Source: Magnetococcales bacterium (GTDB lineage Bacteria; Pseudomonadota; Magnetococcia; Magnetococcales; Magnetaquicoccaceae). Taken from it: 53,972 nucleotides of DNA. The stretch lies in assembly GCA_015234115.1 (NCBI GenBank), contig JADFWP010000015.1, positions 1 through 53,972 on the forward strand, in the 5' to 3' direction. Within the stretch, counting starts at the first letter, position 1; the number at the start of each line of letters is the position of its first letter. The notes under the pieces are model-generated. The model was given only the letters and a program-made list of their open reading frames with translations. It searched no databases and was not told the origin of the DNA. Shown here piece by piece: positions 35,601 through 45,291 of the stretch. Position numbers and translations under genes: made by a program.

Positions 35601-36208
35601 CCCATGACATGGAAATTCGCGGCGCAGGCAACATTCTGGGCGACGAACAATCCGGTCAGATCCGGGAAGTGGGTTTCGATCTCTACAACCAGATGCTCAA
35701 AGAGGCGGTCGATCATCTCAAGGCGGGCAACGGTCCCTCCTCCCAGACCCCCAAGCCCGAAAGCGAAGAGTTCTCGCCCGTGATCAACCTGCACATCTCC
35801 ACCCACATTCCGGAAGATTATGTCCCGGACGTGCGGCAACGGCTGACCCTCTACAAGCGGATCGCCACCCTGGAGACCGCCAACGACTTGGGCGAAATGC
35901 GCGCCGAATTGACCGACCGCTTCGGCATGCTGCCCGAATCAACCGCCAATCTGCTGCGGGTGATGAGCCTGAAACAGGCCTGTCGCCGCATCCGGATCGT
36001 GAAAATCGACGCCGGACCCAAAGGGGCCACCTTGCAGTTTCACACCGCACCCAACGTCAATCCCGATGGCATCATCCAACTGCTTCAGCACAGCAAAGGG
36101 ACCATTCGTCTCAATCAGGAGAGCCAGACCTTGAGCATCAAGGATCGCAACTGGGACGATGCCAGCCAACGCATCGATGAACTGCACGAGATTTTGCGCC
36201 AGTTGTAG
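32672..36208 (+). CDS. mfd: Transcription-repair coupling factor
   Basis: The protein has 1178 residues and begins with GTG. It displaces stalled RNA polymerase and recruits UvrA. N-terminal UvrB-like domains cover about 1-350 (LPFPAWETLPFERLSPYG, IRGGIVDFFPPS, VRLELFGDEVETLR). The RNA-polymerase-interaction domain lies at about 509-570 (PVVHADHGVGRYGG, YAPVENLDRV). The translocase has Walker A GDVGFGKTEVALRAAF (near 660), DEEQRFG (near 758), LTATPIPRTLHMAMSG and the TRG region through LRGRVGRSRHRAYAYLL. The C-terminal domain (about 1030-1160) ends the protein. A GC-rich dispersed repeat starts 24 bases after the stop, then the terminator at 36394. Confidence 0.97.
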   Translation: MKHPLLAPLAPLLDRRGLPHPLLGNLPGASLAWLAIEACRHAKGPVVIVTGTTARAESLYREMLFFADHQNPAITLLPFPAWETLPFERLSPYGPIMGERIRALFRLTQTLGTGPVTAGDGTGHALTTLITTPSALMRRTVPHQYLATHGLSVTRGDQLNIAALRHFLTSAGYRAVAQVEESGEYAIRGGIVDFFPPSHEDPVRLELFGDEVETLRRFDPITQRSTDRIQSVQALPVSEVILTEETIRDFRTHFRQAHGIGAAEDELYKQVSKGEKAQGMEQYLPFFYTPAETFFDYLPPETLFLLDSDALAEAKRFDVEVQERLTSAAQEARITPNRPPPPPELYLAESLLLEQLNRFAVFATTPKAAPGGVSLGFDPAPNFITIINQEPSDPPLSPLDLASDTIRQAHAQGFKVCVTAASMGQRERLRELLEDHKIPAATIPSWKELLTVPPGLTTFLAVGDLENGFIHGRMGIVLLTDSAIFGIKSKRRKTDPRYLDQLLAGFADLREQDPVVHADHGVGRYGGLHSLEVGGIKNDFLLIHYAGSDKLYAPVENLDRVTKYVGGDEVPLDKLGGVKWEKTKEKAKRKILEMAEELVRLQAMREANQGFTFSAPDPLLQEFAAGFPFEETPDQTAAIEAVLNDMAKERPMDRLVCGDVGFGKTEVALRAAFRAVMDGKQVALLTPTTILTQQHYETFTRRLAAYPITVEQLSRFCTPAEQKKSVEMIAHGGVDIIVGTHRLLQKDVVFKDLGLLIVDEEQRFGVIHKERIKQMRATVDILTLTATPIPRTLHMAMSGLRDISIIATPPINRLAIRTFVIQYDRQKVREAILREIYRGGQVFFVHNHVQDIEKMAVDLGELVPEAKIGVAHGQMREGRLEKIMLSFYRQEFNLLLCTTIIENGVDIPTANTIIIHRADRFGLAQLHQLRGRVGRSRHRAYAYLLIPHPQALTDDALRRLDAIESMGELGAGFTLATHDMEIRGAGNILGDEQSGQIREVGFDLYNQMLKEAVDHLKAGNGPSSQTPKPESEEFSPVINLHISTHIPEDYVPDVRQRLTLYKRIATLETANDLGEMRAELTDRFGMLPESTANLLRVMSLKQACRRIRIVKIDAGPKGATLQFHTAPNVNPDGIIQLLQHSKGTIRLNQESQTLSIKDRNWDDASQRIDELHEILRQL

Positions 36209-36231
36209 GTTTCAGGTGGGTGATGTGTCAT

Positions 36232-36348
36232 GTCAATGGAGTCCAGGGGCCAGTGGCCCCTGGTGGGGTCCAGGGGCGAAGCCCTTGGGACTTTTTGCCT
36301 TTGGCGCGCTTTGCCGCAGGCGCGCCTCCCGGTCGCCGCAGGCGATGC
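36232..36348 (-). repeat. GC-rich dispersed repeat, copy 3
   Basis: This inverted copy begins GTCAATGGAGTCCAGGGGCC and ends GCCGCAGGCGATGCC on the plus strand. It is nearly identical to the reverse complement of 26218-26343, with a few substitutions and a small indel. It sits just after mfd. Confidence 0.85.
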
Positions 36349-36393
36349 CTGGACCAGAAATGCATCATCCCAAAATGGTTGCGGTTAGCACAT

Positions 36394-36433
36394 ACAAAAA
36401 AAGCCGATGGCATTGGCCATCGGCTTTTTTTGT
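36394..36433. terminator. Bidirectional Rho-independent terminator
   Basis: A perfect 17-bp stem (36394-36410 with 36417-36433, loop CATTGG) has GCCGATGG core flanked by A7 and T7. It ends both mfd and the large ribosomal run whose last gene is rplQ. Confidence 0.92.
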
Positions 36434-36453
36434 GTCAAACGGTATTGATACCA

Positions 36454-36837
36454 TCAACTTGCAGCAGTCACAGTTCCCTGCTGCCGCTCGACCAATTCCA
36501 GAAAGGCCATGGGAGCACAATCTCCAAACCGGTGGCGGGTCTTGATGATGCGGGTATAACCACCTTGCCGCTCACGATTCCGCTCGGCAATATCGGAAAA
36601 GAGTTTGTGGGTCACCTCTTTGTCTGTGATCACAGACAATGCCTGACGACGGGCATGCAAGGTACCATTCTTGCCCAGGGTCACCATCCGGTCCGCCAGC
36701 ATGCGCAACTCTTTGGCACGCGGCAGGGTGATTTCAATCCGCTCGTAACGGAACAGGCTGGTCAGCATGTTCTTCAGCATGGCGTTACGGATATCGGGTC
36801 TGCGATTGAGCTTGCGGCCCTGCTTGAGGTGTCTCAT
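36454..36837 (-). CDS. rplQ: 50S ribosomal protein L17
   Basis: The protein has 127 residues, normal length. MRHLKQGRKLNRRPDIRNAM is the typical start, with RYERIEITLPRAKELR. L17 lines the exit-tunnel side of the large subunit. It is last in the alpha operon and 33 bases after rpoA; the terminator at 36394-36433 follows. Confidence 0.97.
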   Translation of the reverse strand: MRHLKQGRKLNRRPDIRNAMLKNMLTSLFRYERIEITLPRAKELRMLADRMVTLGKNGTLHARRQALSVITDKEVTHKLFSDIAERNRERQGGYTRIIKTRHRFGDCAPMAFLELVERQQGTVTAAS

Positions 36838-36870
36838 GATCCATCAGTCCTTAAATCAGATGTTCACTTC

Positions 36871-37890
36871 CTAGAAATTCTCTTCATCGAACTGCTTGGC
36901 CAACTCTTCGATATTCTCCGGTGGCCAGCCATCGAGATGCATCCCCAGGCTCAGATCCATTTCCTCAAGCACTTCTTTGATTTCGTTCAAAGATTTGCGT
37001 CCGAAGTTCGGAGTCTTGAGCATTTCGGATTCTGTTTTCTGCACCAAATCACCGATATAGACGATATCATCGTTTTTCAGGCAATTGGCGGAACGTACCG
37101 AAAGCTCCAGTTCATCAACCTTGCGGAAGAGATTGGGATTCCACTTGGGTGTTGCGTTATCGTCACGCCCTTCGTGGATGGGAATATCATCAAAATTGAT
37201 GAACAGACTCAGCTGATCCTGCAAAATCTTGGCCGCCAGAGCCAACGCATCTTCAGGGCTGACCACGCCATTGGTTTCGATATCCAAAACCAATTTATCA
37301 TAGTCTGTCTGTTGACCAACACGGGCATTAGAAACTTTGTACGAAACCCGTTTAACCGGATTATAGCTGCAATCCATGGGGATGTCGCCAATATTGGTCG
37401 GCTGATCATCTGCGCCAGGGGTTGCCCGCACATAACCTTTACCCGTGGTGACGGTCATGGTCATGTTGAGTTTGCCACTCTTGTTCAGGGTGGCAATGTG
37501 GTGATTCGGATTCAGGATTTCGATATCATGGCCGCAATCAATATCCGAGGCTTTGACCACGCCTTCCTTGTCAGCCACGAGTGTCATGGTACGTGTCGTA
37601 CCACTTCTCATGCGGATGGCCACACCCTTCAGATTGAGGATAATATCGGTTACATCCTCCAGCACACCTGGAATGCTGGAGAACTCATGCAACACCCCTT
37701 CGATTCTGACTGAAGAGACTGCTGCTCCCTGCAAAGAAGAGAGCAAAACGCGACGCAAAGCATTTCCCAGTGTGGTGCCAAAGCCTCTTTCGAGGGGTTC
37801 GGCGACCAAGGTGGCTTTGTATTGTGAATCGGCATCTCCGACCAATTCCACTTTGCGTGGTTTGATCAATTCCGTCCAGTTCCTGTACAT
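36871..37890 (-). CDS. rpoA: RNA polymerase subunit alpha
   Basis: The protein has 339 residues from the ATG at 37890, six bases after GGGGG; an adjacent in-frame GTG is less likely. The N-terminal assembly domain shows [22 protein letters not shown]; the C-terminal domain (about 260-320) has [23 protein letters not shown] and [16 protein letters not shown], used to contact UP elements and activators. Standard place between rpsD and rplQ. Confidence 0.98.
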   Translation of the reverse strand: MYRNWTELIKPRKVELVGDADSQYKATLVAEPLERGFGTTLGNALRRVLLSSLQGAAVSSVRIEGVLHEFSSIPGVLEDVTDIILNLKGVAIRMRSGTTRTMTLVADKEGVVKASDIDCGHDIEILNPNHHIATLNKSGKLNMTMTVTTGKGYVRATPGADDQPTNIGDIPMDCSYNPVKRVSYKVSNARVGQQTDYDKLVLDIETNGVVSPEDALALAAKILQDQLSLFINFDDIPIHEGRDDNATPKWNPNLFRKVDELELSVRSANCLKNDDIVYIGDLVQKTESEMLKTPNFGRKSLNEIKEVLEEMDLSLGMHLDGWPPENIEELAKQFDEENF

Positions 37891-37916
37891 CACTTACCCC
37901 CATCCATGTAGTCAGA

Positions 37917-38543
37917 CTACTTGGAATACAGTTCGACGATGAGGTTTTCGTTATAATCGGCCGGAAGATCCGCACGATCCGGAAACGAAAGGAATGTACC
38001 GGTCATGGCCACGGGATCCACTTCCAGCCAAGAGGGGAAGCTGCGACGCATGGCACTATCCAAAGCGCCTTTGATGCGCAGATGAGCCTTGCACTGCTCA
38101 TCAACCGCGATTTTATCCCCTGGTTTGACCATGTAGGAACTGACATTGATGGATTTGCCATTCACCAGGATCTGCTTGTGGCTGACCACCTGCCTGGCTT
38201 CGCTGCGGGATGCGCTGAAACCCAGACGATAGACCACATTGTCAAGTCTCCGTTCCAGGAGAATCAACAAGTTTTCGCCAGTGACACCCGGCATGCGAGC
38301 CGCCTTTTCGAAATAGCTGTGGAACTGCTTTTCGAGCAGGCAATAGGTGCGTTTGATCTTTTGCTTTTCGCGCAGATGCACGCCATAGTCCGAGACCTTG
38401 CGTCGTCGCTGACCATGCAGACCCGGACCATAGTTACGGCGCTCGATGGCACATTTGTCGGAATAGCACTTTTCCCCCTTGAGGAAAAGCTTGGTTGCTT
38501 CACGACGACACAATCTGCATTTGGATCCAAAATAACGGGCCAT
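37917..38543 (-). CDS. rpsD: 30S ribosomal protein S4 (zinc form)
   Basis: The protein has 208 residues. Four cysteines (9, 12, 26, 31) form the zinc-binding N-terminus of the C+ type. The S4 RNA-binding domain shows [22 protein letters not shown]4 starts 30S assembly and can repress the alpha operon. rpsD stands between rpsK and rpoA, as in gammaproteobacteria; many alphaproteobacteria keep it elsewhere. Confidence 0.97.
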   Translation of the reverse strand: MARYFGSKCRLCRREATKLFLKGEKCYSDKCAIERRNYGPGLHGQRRRKVSDYGVHLREKQKIKRTYCLLEKQFHSYFEKAARMPGVTGENLLILLERRLDNVVYRLGFSASRSEARQVVSHKQILVNGKSINVSSYMVKPGDKIAVDEQCKAHLRIKGALDSAMRRSFPSWLEVDPVAMTGTFLSFPDRADLPADYNENLIVELYSK

Positions 38544-38579
38544 GTTTTACCTTAAGTCCCTTATATCAACCGAGTCGAA

Positions 38580-38981
38580 TCAGACGCGACGACGTTTTGG
38601 AGGACGACAACCATTATGAGGAATGGGTGTCACATCCTGAACATAGGCGATATTGAAGCCTATATTGGCCAATGCCCGGAGAGCGGATTCACGTCCAGAT
38701 CCAGGCCCCTTCAGTCGAACTTCCAGGTTACGCATACCATGTTCCATCGCCTTGCGACCTGCATCTTCTGCGGCCATTTGGGCGGCGAAGGGCGTGGACT
38801 TGCGCGAGCCCTTGAAACCCTGCGCTCCAGAAGATCCCCAGGAGATGACATTTCCCACGGTATCTGTGATGGAAACGATGGTATTGTTGAAGGTGGATCG
38901 GATATGTGCGATCCCACTGGCGATATTTTTCCGCTCCTTCTTTTTGATTCGGGTAGCGGTTTTCTGAGCCTTCGTCGCCAT
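38580..38981 (-). CDS. rpsK: 30S ribosomal protein S11
   Basis: The protein has 133 residues. [22 protein letters not shown] and the end [18 protein letters not shown] are conserved S11 parts. It binds the platform of the small subunit. Confidence 0.97.
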   Translation of the reverse strand: MATKAQKTATRIKKKERKNIASGIAHIRSTFNNTIVSITDTVGNVISWGSSGAQGFKGSRKSTPFAAQMAAEDAGRKAMEHGMRNLEVRLKGPGSGRESALRALANIGFNIAYVQDVTPIPHNGCRPPKRRRV

Positions 38982-39042
38982 ATCTACTCCTTCATTCCCG
39001 GCCTGGTCTGGTTACCGAGGCCAAACTGTAAGTGATTCATGA

Positions 39043-39405
39043 TCATTTTCCGACCACAGCACGACGCGGACCTTTGCGGGTGCGGGCATTGGTATGGGTA
39101 CGTTGGCCACGGGTGGGCAAGCCACGACGATGGCGCAGACCACGATAGGTTCCCAGATCCATGAGGCGTTTGGTATTCATGGCAACCTGCCGACGCAGAT
39201 CACCTTCGACAATAAAGTCCTTGTCGATGATGGCACGGATACGGGCTGTTTCTGCTTCTGACAGGTCACGAGCCCGGACTTCGGTGGAAACACCGGCGTC
39301 CAATAATATTTTTTTGGCCCGTTCTGGGCCAATCCCGTAGATATACGTCAGAGCCACTTCCATCCGCTTATTAATCGGGATGTTTACGCCAGCAATACGG
39401 GCCAC
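39043..39405 (-). CDS. rpsM: 30S ribosomal protein S13
   Basis: The protein has 120 residues with a GTG start ([13 protein letters not shown]) seven bases after GGAGG. Conserved [14 protein letters not shown] and [21 protein letters not shown]13 contacts the head and the inter-subunit bridge. Confidence 0.97.
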   Translation of the reverse strand: MARIAGVNIPINKRMEVALTYIYGIGPERAKKILLDAGVSTEVRARDLSEAETARIRAIIDKDFIVEGDLRRQVAMNTKRLMDLGTYRGLRHRRGLPTRGQRTHTNARTRKGPRRAVVGK

Positions 39406-39475
39406 CTTCCCACCTCCTGAGCCGGTTCAACCAAAGATACTCATTCCACTACAAACTTGAACGGTTTGTCAGTGG

Positions 39476-39592
39476 TCATCCTTGCCTTTGTTTATGCTTG
39501 GGATGTGCTGGGCAGATCACCCGGGCAACCCCTTTGCGCTTGACCACTTTGCAGAGCTTGCAAAGTGTCTTGACTGATGCTCTTACCTTCAT
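39476..39592 (-). CDS. rpmJ: 50S ribosomal protein L36
   Basis: This 38-residue gene begins [20 protein letters not shown] and ends KHKQRQG. Cys11, Cys14, Cys27 and His33 form the zinc site of the classical L36. It sits between secY and rpmM-side gene rpsM with no adk, map or infA, an arrangement like that of gammaproteobacteria. Confidence 0.95.
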   Translation of the reverse strand: MKVRASVKTLCKLCKVVKRKGVARVICPAHPKHKQRQG

Positions 39593-39617
39593 GAAAGTCT
39601 CCTCCAAGTCATGGCCA

Positions 39618-40940
39618 TCATCTGCGGCCACGTATTCTCGCCTTCTGCATCAAGCCCTCATATTGACGACTGATCAGGAAGGACTGGATTTGCGCAGCGG
39701 TATCCATGGTGACACCAACGACGATCAGCATGGAGGTTCCACCGAAATAAAACGGCACATTATAGCTCGAAATCAGAATCTCTGGCAAGAGACAAACTGC
39801 AGTGACATACACAGCTCCCACCAGGGTCAAACGGGTCAAAATCTTATCCAGGTATTCAGCAGTTCTCAAACCCGGACGAATCCCCGGAACAAAACCACCA
39901 TATTTCTGGAGATTGTCTGCCGTCTCCTGCGGATTAAACACAATAGCGGTATAGAAATAACAGAAGAAGACGATAGCCAGAGAGTAAACCACCATGTAAG
40001 CGAAATGACCAGGTGACAGGGCATTCGCCACATTCTTCAGCCATTCCCAGGGAGCAAAATTGGCAATGGTCACAGGAAAGAGAATAATCGAACTGGCAAA
40101 AATGGGAGGAATGACACCAGAGGTATTCACCTTCAATGGCAAATGCGTACTCTCACCGCCCACCATGCGGCGACCACTGACTTGCCGCTTTGCATATTGC
40201 ACTGTGATACGCCGTTGTGCCCTTTCCATGAAAATGATGAAGGCAGTTACGGCCACAGACATGACCAGAAGGAACAAAACAAACAGCGGCTGCAAATCAC
40301 CCGTGCGAGCCAGTTCCAAAGTCTTGACCAACGCAATCGGCAGATTGGCAACAATACCGGCAAAGATGATCAGGGAGATCCCATTACCGATCCCTCGTGC
40401 TGTGATCTGTTCGCCAACCCACATAATGAAGGCCGTACCGGAAGTCAAGGTGATCACCGTCATCACGCGAAACGACCAACCCGGTTCCACCACCACACCC
40501 ATGCCACCCGCCTGCATGGATTCCAGTCCATAAGCTATGCCAAGCCCTTGAAAAATCGACAATACTACCGTTCCATAACGGGTGTATTGATTGATCCTTC
40601 TTCTGCCAAGCTCCCCTTCTTTTTTGATGGCTTCCAGTTTGGGCACTACGGCGGTCATCAACTGCAAAATGATCGACGAAGAAATATACGGCATGATGCC
40701 CAAAGCGAAAACGGTCAAACGCGACAAGGCACCACCCGAGAACATGTTGAACATGCCCAGCAGCGTTCCCTGTTGTTGATCAAAAAAAGCAGCCAACGCC
40801 TTTGGATCAATTCCAGGCGTAGGTACATGGGCGCCAATACGATAGACGATCAGCATACCCAGCGTAAAGAGCAGACGTTTGCGCAACTCGGGAATTCGGC
40901 CGAGGTTGGCCAGTCCAGCAAATGGAGATTGCGCTTCCAT
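39618..40940 (-). CDS. secY: Preprotein translocase subunit SecY
   Basis: The protein has 440 residues with ten membrane spans. N-terminal [22 protein letters not shown] and [14 protein letters not shown] are conserved, as are [14 protein letters not shown] and [16 protein letters not shown]. It forms the inner-membrane protein-conducting channel with SecE and SecG. Seventeen bases after rplO in the spc operon. Confidence 0.98.
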   Translation of the reverse strand: MEAQSPFAGLANLGRIPELRKRLLFTLGMLIVYRIGAHVPTPGIDPKALAAFFDQQQGTLLGMFNMFSGGALSRLTVFALGIMPYISSSIILQLMTAVVPKLEAIKKEGELGRRRINQYTRYGTVVLSIFQGLGIAYGLESMQAGGMGVVVEPGWSFRVMTVITLTSGTAFIMWVGEQITARGIGNGISLIIFAGIVANLPIALVKTLELARTGDLQPLFVLFLLVMSVAVTAFIIFMERAQRRITVQYAKRQVSGRRMVGGESTHLPLKVNTSGVIPPIFASSIILFPVTIANFAPWEWLKNVANALSPGHFAYMVVYSLAIVFFCYFYTAIVFNPQETADNLQKYGGFVPGIRPGLRTAEYLDKILTRLTLVGAVYVTAVCLLPEILISSYNVPFYFGGTSMLIVVGVTMDTAAQIQSFLISRQYEGLMQKARIRGRR

Positions 40941-40957
40941 AAAACTCCTGCTCGTCC

Positions 40958-41434
40958 CTATTCAGCAGCGGCTTGTTCGATTTCAGCAGCGGCAAACTTG
41001 ACAATCACATCACCACCGGCAGCTCTCACCTTGGCAATGGCCGCAGCAGAGGCGCGATCCACTTCAATGGTGATGGCACGGGTCACTTCGCCCTGCGCGA
41101 GCAGTTTCACTCCATCCCGTTCACTGCCAATCAGACCAGAGGCTTTGAGATCCACCAAGCCGATACGGCTTCCCGCATCAAAAATCTCCAGATCCTGAAC
41201 ATTGACCAGCGAGTAGACTTTACGGAACGGATTCTTGAAACCACGCTTCGGCAGACGGCGCTGCAAGGGCATCTGACCGCCTTCAAAGCCGACCTTATGA
41301 TAACCACCTGAGCGGGCACTTTGTCCCTTTTGTCCACGGCAACTGGTTTTGCCATGTCCGGAACCAATCCCGCGTCCCACTCGTTTACCGCCTCGGGCTC
41401 CAGCAGGATTTTTTGGCAGTTCATTCAGTTTCAT
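40958..41434 (-). CDS. rplO: 50S ribosomal protein L15
   Basis: The protein has 158 residues. The Gly-rich start ([27 protein letters not shown]) segment and [18 protein letters not shown] are typical. The C-terminal end is Ala/Glu-rich ([11 protein letters not shown]), slightly longer than usual. About 110 bases separate it from rpmD, the longest gap in this part of the run. Confidence 0.96.
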   Translation of the reverse strand: MKLNELPKNPAGARGGKRVGRGIGSGHGKTSCRGQKGQSARSGGYHKVGFEGGQMPLQRRLPKRGFKNPFRKVYSLVNVQDLEIFDAGSRIGLVDLKASGLIGSERDGVKLLAQGEVTRAITIEVDRASAAAIAKVRAAGGDVIVKFAAAEIEQAAAE

Positions 41435-41547
41435 AGTTACATTATCCTACCGGTCAATTGAAAATCGGTTTGCTGCACTTTCATTTCGACATTTTGCAAA
41501 ACAAACTGAAATCCATTCTTCAGATTCAGTGTCACAAAAAGTCGTAT

Positions 41548-41727
41548 TTACTCAACAACACGCACCAAATGAGGCACCTTGGCAATCATGCCACGGACAC
41601 ATTCGTTATCTTGCAATTCACGAATATGACGAATTCTTTTCAAACCAAGACCACGCACAATCAGACGCTGCACCATGGGACGTCCGATCAATGAACGGAT
41701 CTGCTGCACCTTCAGACTTTTGGACAT
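41548..41727 (-). CDS. rpmD: 50S ribosomal protein L30
   Basis: The protein has 59 residues from ATG 41727 (MSKSLKVQQIRSLIGRP); a longer frame upstream overlaps rpsE and was rejected. Conserved GLGLKRIRHIRELQDN and GMIAKVPHLVRV. Ten bases after rpsE. Confidence 0.96.
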   Translation of the reverse strand: MSKSLKVQQIRSLIGRPMVQRLIVRGLGLKRIRHIRELQDNECVRGMIAKVPHLVRVVE

Positions 41728-41737
41728 TGTTCTTTCC

Positions 41738-42301
41738 TCACGCCATTCCGAAGCGAGCCAAAGGCAGGTCACGCTTGGCGGCCACTTCCTTGGGTGAACG
41801 AATGGATTTCAACGCATCAAAGGTGGCCTTAATCAGATTATGCGGATTCGATGTACCAGTGGATTTGGCCAGAATATCGCGGATTCCCAAGGCCTCAAAG
41901 ATCGGACGCATGGAACTGCCAGCAATGATACCAGTACCTTCCACTGCCGGACGCAAAATCACCCCACCCGCGCCATAATGGCCGATCTTTTGATGGAATA
42001 TGGTCCGACCATCTTTGATGGGAATATCCATCATGCTCTTGCGCGCCTTTTCAGTGGCCTTACGAATGCTTTCAGGCACTTCCTTGGCTTTTCCAAGACC
42101 ATATCCTACCCGCCCCTTGCCATCTCCAACGACGACAATGGCCGAGAAATTAAACCGGCTACCACCTTTAACCACTTTTGCCGTGCGTTTAATGGTAACC
42201 AATTTTTCAATAAAATCATCCGACTGCCATCCACCCACCTTCTCTTCCGGTGGCGGATTGTTATTGTTACTGCTGGTATTGTTACCGCGTCGCTTAGCCA
42301 T
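41738..42301 (-). CDS. rpsE: 30S ribosomal protein S5
   Basis: The protein has 187 residues from ATG 42301, five bases after GGGAG; a GTG two codons earlier overlaps that site. The N-terminus carries an Asn/Pro-rich low-complexity stretch (NNTSSNNNNPPP) before the normal VTIKRTAKVVKGG and VVVGDGKGRVGYGLGKAKEVPE. S5 is part of the mRNA entry and fidelity centre. Confidence 0.96.
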   Translation of the reverse strand: MAKRRGNNTSSNNNNPPPEEKVGGWQSDDFIEKLVTIKRTAKVVKGGSRFNFSAIVVVGDGKGRVGYGLGKAKEVPESIRKATEKARKSMMDIPIKDGRTIFHQKIGHYGAGGVILRPAVEGTGIIAGSSMRPIFEALGIRDILAKSTGTSNPHNLIKATFDALKSIRSPKEVAAKRDLPLARFGMA

Positions 42302-42342
42302 CGCCACTCCCGATCATCGTCCCAGCCCAGTGACGGGCCTCT

Positions 42343-42708
42343 TCAGAAATCCAAGCCACCTTCCCGTGCGGCATCAGCCAGTGTCTTGATCCGACCATGG
42401 TACAGATAACCACTCCGATCAAAAACCACACTGCCGACATTAGCTGCCTTGGCTTTCTCGGCCAGACGCTTGCCAACATGGGCTGCGGCATCTTTATTGC
42501 CACCATTTTTGATCTGTTCCCGCACCTCAACCTCCAAGGTCGAAGCGGAGACCAGCGTTATGCCTTGCGCATCATCGATAATCTGCGCATAAATATGCTT
42601 TGCGCTGCGGAATACCGACAGCCTCAACCGGGTACCAGCAAATTGCCGAATCTTATAGCGAATCCGGGCGCTGCGTGTTTTTCTTGCTTCGTGCCGATCC
42701 TGTGACAT
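42343..42708 (-). CDS. rplR: 50S ribosomal protein L18
   Basis: The protein has 121 residues from ATG 42708. Conserved [39 protein letters not shown] and the end [12 protein letters not shown]. It binds 5S rRNA. Confidence 0.97.
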   Translation of the reverse strand: MSQDRHEARKTRSARIRYKIRQFAGTRLRLSVFRSAKHIYAQIIDDAQGITLVSASTLEVEVREQIKNGGNKDAAAHVGKRLAEKAKAANVGSVVFDRSGYLYHGRIKTLADAAREGGLDF

Positions 42709-42755
42709 CAATCCATCCCCATCCTCTGTTTACCACCTGCTCGTGTGGTCAGCGA

Positions 42756-43289
42756 TTATTTCTTCTTACCGACTTTTCGGAGAATCTTTTCGCCCATATA
42801 TGAAATCCCCTTACCTTTATACGGTTCAGGTAAACGATAGGCGCGAATTTCAGCACAGGTTTGCCCAATACGCTCGATATCCATTCCCTTGAGCACGAGA
42901 ACAGTATTTTTGTCCACAGAAGCTTCCACACCATCCGGAAGATTAAAATCTACCGGATGCGAGAATCCAAGATTCAGGCGTAAAATTCGACCTTCAACCG
43001 CAGCGCGATATCCCACACCGATAATCTCAAGCGTCTTCGTGAATCCTTCTGAAACTCCCTTGACCATATTATTCAGCAAGGCTCGTGACAACCCCCACAA
43101 TGCGCCACTATCCTTATATTCTGGTTTGGGCGTGACAATCAATTGATCACCGCTCTGTGTAATCTGGACCTGCGGTGGAAACTTGCGTGTCAGGGTCCCC
43201 AGTTTGCCTGTAACCTGAATGGTATGGTTTTCGATGGTCACCTCCACCCCTTTGGGGACGGAGATCGGTAATTTGCCAATTCTGGACAC
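42756..43289 (-). CDS. rplF: 50S ribosomal protein L6
   Basis: The protein has 177 residues with a GTG start (SRIGKLPISVPKGVEV) eight bases after AGGA. Conserved ALLNNMVKGVSEGFTKTLEI and the end PEPYKGKGISYMGEKILRK. It lies near the factor-binding site of the large subunit. Confidence 0.97.
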   Translation of the reverse strand: MSRIGKLPISVPKGVEVTIENHTIQVTGKLGTLTRKFPPQVQITQSGDQLIVTPKPEYKDSGALWGLSRALLNNMVKGVSEGFTKTLEIIGVGYRAAVEGRILRLNLGFSHPVDFNLPDGVEASVDKNTVLVLKGMDIERIGQTCAEIRAYRLPEPYKGKGISYMGEKILRKVGKKK

Positions 43290-43307
43290 GAGACGATTCC
43301 TCGAACG

Positions 43308-43703
43308 TTAGAAAACCGTACACAAGAGCTCGCCGCCTACCCCAAGCTTGCGGGCATCACGGTTAGAGACTACACCCTTGCTGGTGGAAAGGATAGCGAT
43401 TCCCAACCCCTGATAGACACTTGGGATCTCATCACGTGCCACATATTCACGCCGTCCCGGACGGGAACGACGACGAATTTCCTCAATCACCGGTCGTCCT
43501 TGCCGGTATTTCAATTCAAGACGCAACATTGGAAAAGCACCTGTCGTGATGAGTTCAATATTTGCAATGAACCCCTCATCCTTAAGGATCTCTGCTATGC
43601 GTGTCTTGAGCTTGGATACGGGGATGTCCACCTGATCCTTACGCACCATTTGCGCATTGCGGATCCGGCTCAACATGTCACTGATCGGGTCGGTCATTCC
43701 CAT
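43308..43703 (-). CDS. rpsH: 30S ribosomal protein S8
   Basis: The protein has 131 residues. [16 protein letters not shown], then [30 protein letters not shown] in two parts, mark S8. S8 is a central-domain assembly protein and the known repressor of the spc operon in E. coli; no target structure was assessed here. Confidence 0.97.
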   Translation of the reverse strand: MGMTDPISDMLSRIRNAQMVRKDQVDIPVSKLKTRIAEILKDEGFIANIELITTGAFPMLRLELKYRQGRPVIEEIRRRSRPGRREYVARDEIPSVYQGLGIAILSTSKGVVSNRDARKLGVGGELLCTVF

Positions 43704-43736
43704 GGATACAAAGCTCCAGTCAATTTAAGCTGTTTA

Positions 43737-43922
43737 CTACCAAGATGCTTTCACAATTCCGGGAATTTCGCCCCGCAAGGAAAGCTGTCTGAGACAAATC
43801 CGACACAAAGTAAACTTTCTGAGATATCCTCTGGGTCGAGAACAACGGGCGCAGCGATGATAGGTTCGCACGCTGAATTTTGGTTTCCGCTTGCACTTGG
43901 CAATCAGTGATTTTTTGGCCAT
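43737..43922 (-). CDS. rpsN: 30S ribosomal protein S14, zinc-binding short form
   Basis: The protein has 61 residues with Cys24, Cys27, Cys40 and Cys43, the zinc ribbon of the short (type Z) S14. Most proteobacteria carry the longer zinc-free form in this position, so this is noteworthy. Fits between rplE and rpsH as usual. Confidence 0.95.
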   Translation of the reverse strand: MAKKSLIAKCKRKPKFSVRTYHRCARCSRPRGYLRKFTLCRICLRQLSLRGEIPGIVKASW

Positions 43923-43944
43923 GACTTCGCCTCATCCTCGACGA

Positions 43945-44484
43945 TCAGTTCTTGAAAGGCATCCGGAAAGCCCGCAGCAGGGCTTTGGCTTCCTTGTCAG
44001 TGGGGGCAGATGTCACGATCACAATATCCATTCCTCGTACCGCATCCACCTTGTCATAATCGATTTCCGGAAAGATGATCTGCTCCTTTAACCCCATACA
44101 GTAATTACCCCGACCATCAAAGGAGTTGCCCTTGATCCCCTGAAAGTCACGTGTACGCGGCAATGCAACATTGATCAAACGATCCAAGAACTCATACATA
44201 CGCTCACGACGCAAGGTCACACAGCAGCCAATCGGTTGCCCTTTCCGGAGCTTAAAACCGGCAACGGATTTCTTGGCTTTGGTAACCAGTGGTTTTTGTC
44301 CGGAAATGGCCGTCAAATCTGTAACGGCTCCATTCAGCAGATTTTTATCCGCTACTGCTCGTCCGACCCCCATATTGATGACCACCTTTTCGATCCGCGG
44401 AATCTGCATCACATTGCGGTACTCGAAATCCTTCATCAATGCGGGTCTGATTTCTTTCTCATACAGCTCTTTCAATCTGGCCAT
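43945..44484 (-). CDS. rplE: 50S ribosomal protein L5
   Basis: The protein has 179 residues, normal. Conserved [35 protein letters not shown] and [19 protein letters not shown]. It binds 5S rRNA and the P-site tRNA. Confidence 0.97.
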   Translation of the reverse strand: MARLKELYEKEIRPALMKDFEYRNVMQIPRIEKVVINMGVGRAVADKNLLNGAVTDLTAISGQKPLVTKAKKSVAGFKLRKGQPIGCCVTLRRERMYEFLDRLINVALPRTRDFQGIKGNSFDGRGNYCMGLKEQIIFPEIDYDKVDAVRGMDIVIVTSAPTDKEAKALLRAFRMPFKN

Positions 44485-44552
44485 TGCTCATTTCCTGTGG
44501 GGCCTGGCTTATTTAAGGACTCAATCCGGTTCAATACACCGATGAATACTCT

Positions 44553-44882
44553 TTAGCGATCGATGGTTTCGCCTGATTTACAAGCAACTCGCACCTTGCG
44601 TCCATCTGCCAAAATTTTCTTGCCAATCCGCGTCCCTTTGCCAGTGGCCACATCCAGATACATCAGATTGGAGATGTGAATTGGTGCTTCCCGTTCCACG
44701 ATCGAAGCTGCCTTCTCTTTCGTCGCCCGGGTATGGCGTTTGATCATGTTGACCTTTTCCACCAAGGCACCATGCTGATCGGTGACAATCTGGAGAATGC
44801 GACCGCGCTTGCCTTTGTCCTTCCCGGCGATCACGACAACCTGGTCACCCTTTTTCAGGGAAGTTTTGAAAGCGGTATTCAT
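44553..44882 (-). CDS. rplX: 50S ribosomal protein L24
   Basis: The protein has 109 residues. The KOW motif reads KKGDQVVVIAGKDKGKRGRI, followed by VEKVNMIKRHTR and ISNLMYLD. An assembly initiator of the large subunit. Confidence 0.97.
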   Translation of the reverse strand: MNTAFKTSLKKGDQVVVIAGKDKGKRGRILQIVTDQHGALVEKVNMIKRHTRATKEKAASIVEREAPIHISNLMYLDVATGKGTRIGKKILADGRKVRVACKSGETIDR

Positions 44883-44922
44883 CGAGCATTTCCCATCATC
44901 GTCAATATCGAATCATTGCCGC

Positions 44923-45291
44923 TTACAGAACTTCAGGCGCCAATGAAATGATTTTCATGTAGTTTCGCACGCGCAATTCACGAGTCACAGGACCGAAGAT
45001 ACGCGTTCCTACCGGATCACCGGTCTTTGTAATCAATACAGCGGCATTCCGATCAAAGCGAATGTAGCTGCCATCATCACGCACCACCTGCTTTTTGGTA
45101 CGCACCACAACAGCACGGGCGACATCACCCTTTTTGACTTTCCCGCGAGGAATTGCCGATTTGATGGCCACGGAAATGATATCACCAACCTGGGCATAAC
45201 GCCTCTTGGAACCACCCAGCACTTTGATGCATTGTACCTTCTTGGCACCGGAATTGTCCGCCACCTCAAGAGTCGTTTGTACCTGAATCAT
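44923..45291 (-). CDS. rplN: 50S ribosomal protein L14
   Basis: The protein has 122 residues from ATG 45291 ([18 protein letters not shown]), seven bases after GGAGG. It overlaps the rpsQ stop by four bases (ATGA). Typical end IISLAPEVL. Confidence 0.97.
   Translation of the reverse strand: MIQVQTTLEVADNSGAKKVQCIKVLGGSKRRYAQVGDIISVAIKSAIPRGKVKKGDVARAVVVRTKKQVVRDDGSYIRFDRNAAVLITKTGDPVGTRIFGPVTRELRVRNYMKIISLAPEVL

Noticed and set aside
32618-35839. Open frame of 1073 codons on the minus strand opposite mfd
   Set aside because: mfd is unmistakable on the other strand. Long antisense frames are common in GC-rich genes, and no domain is recognisable in this one.
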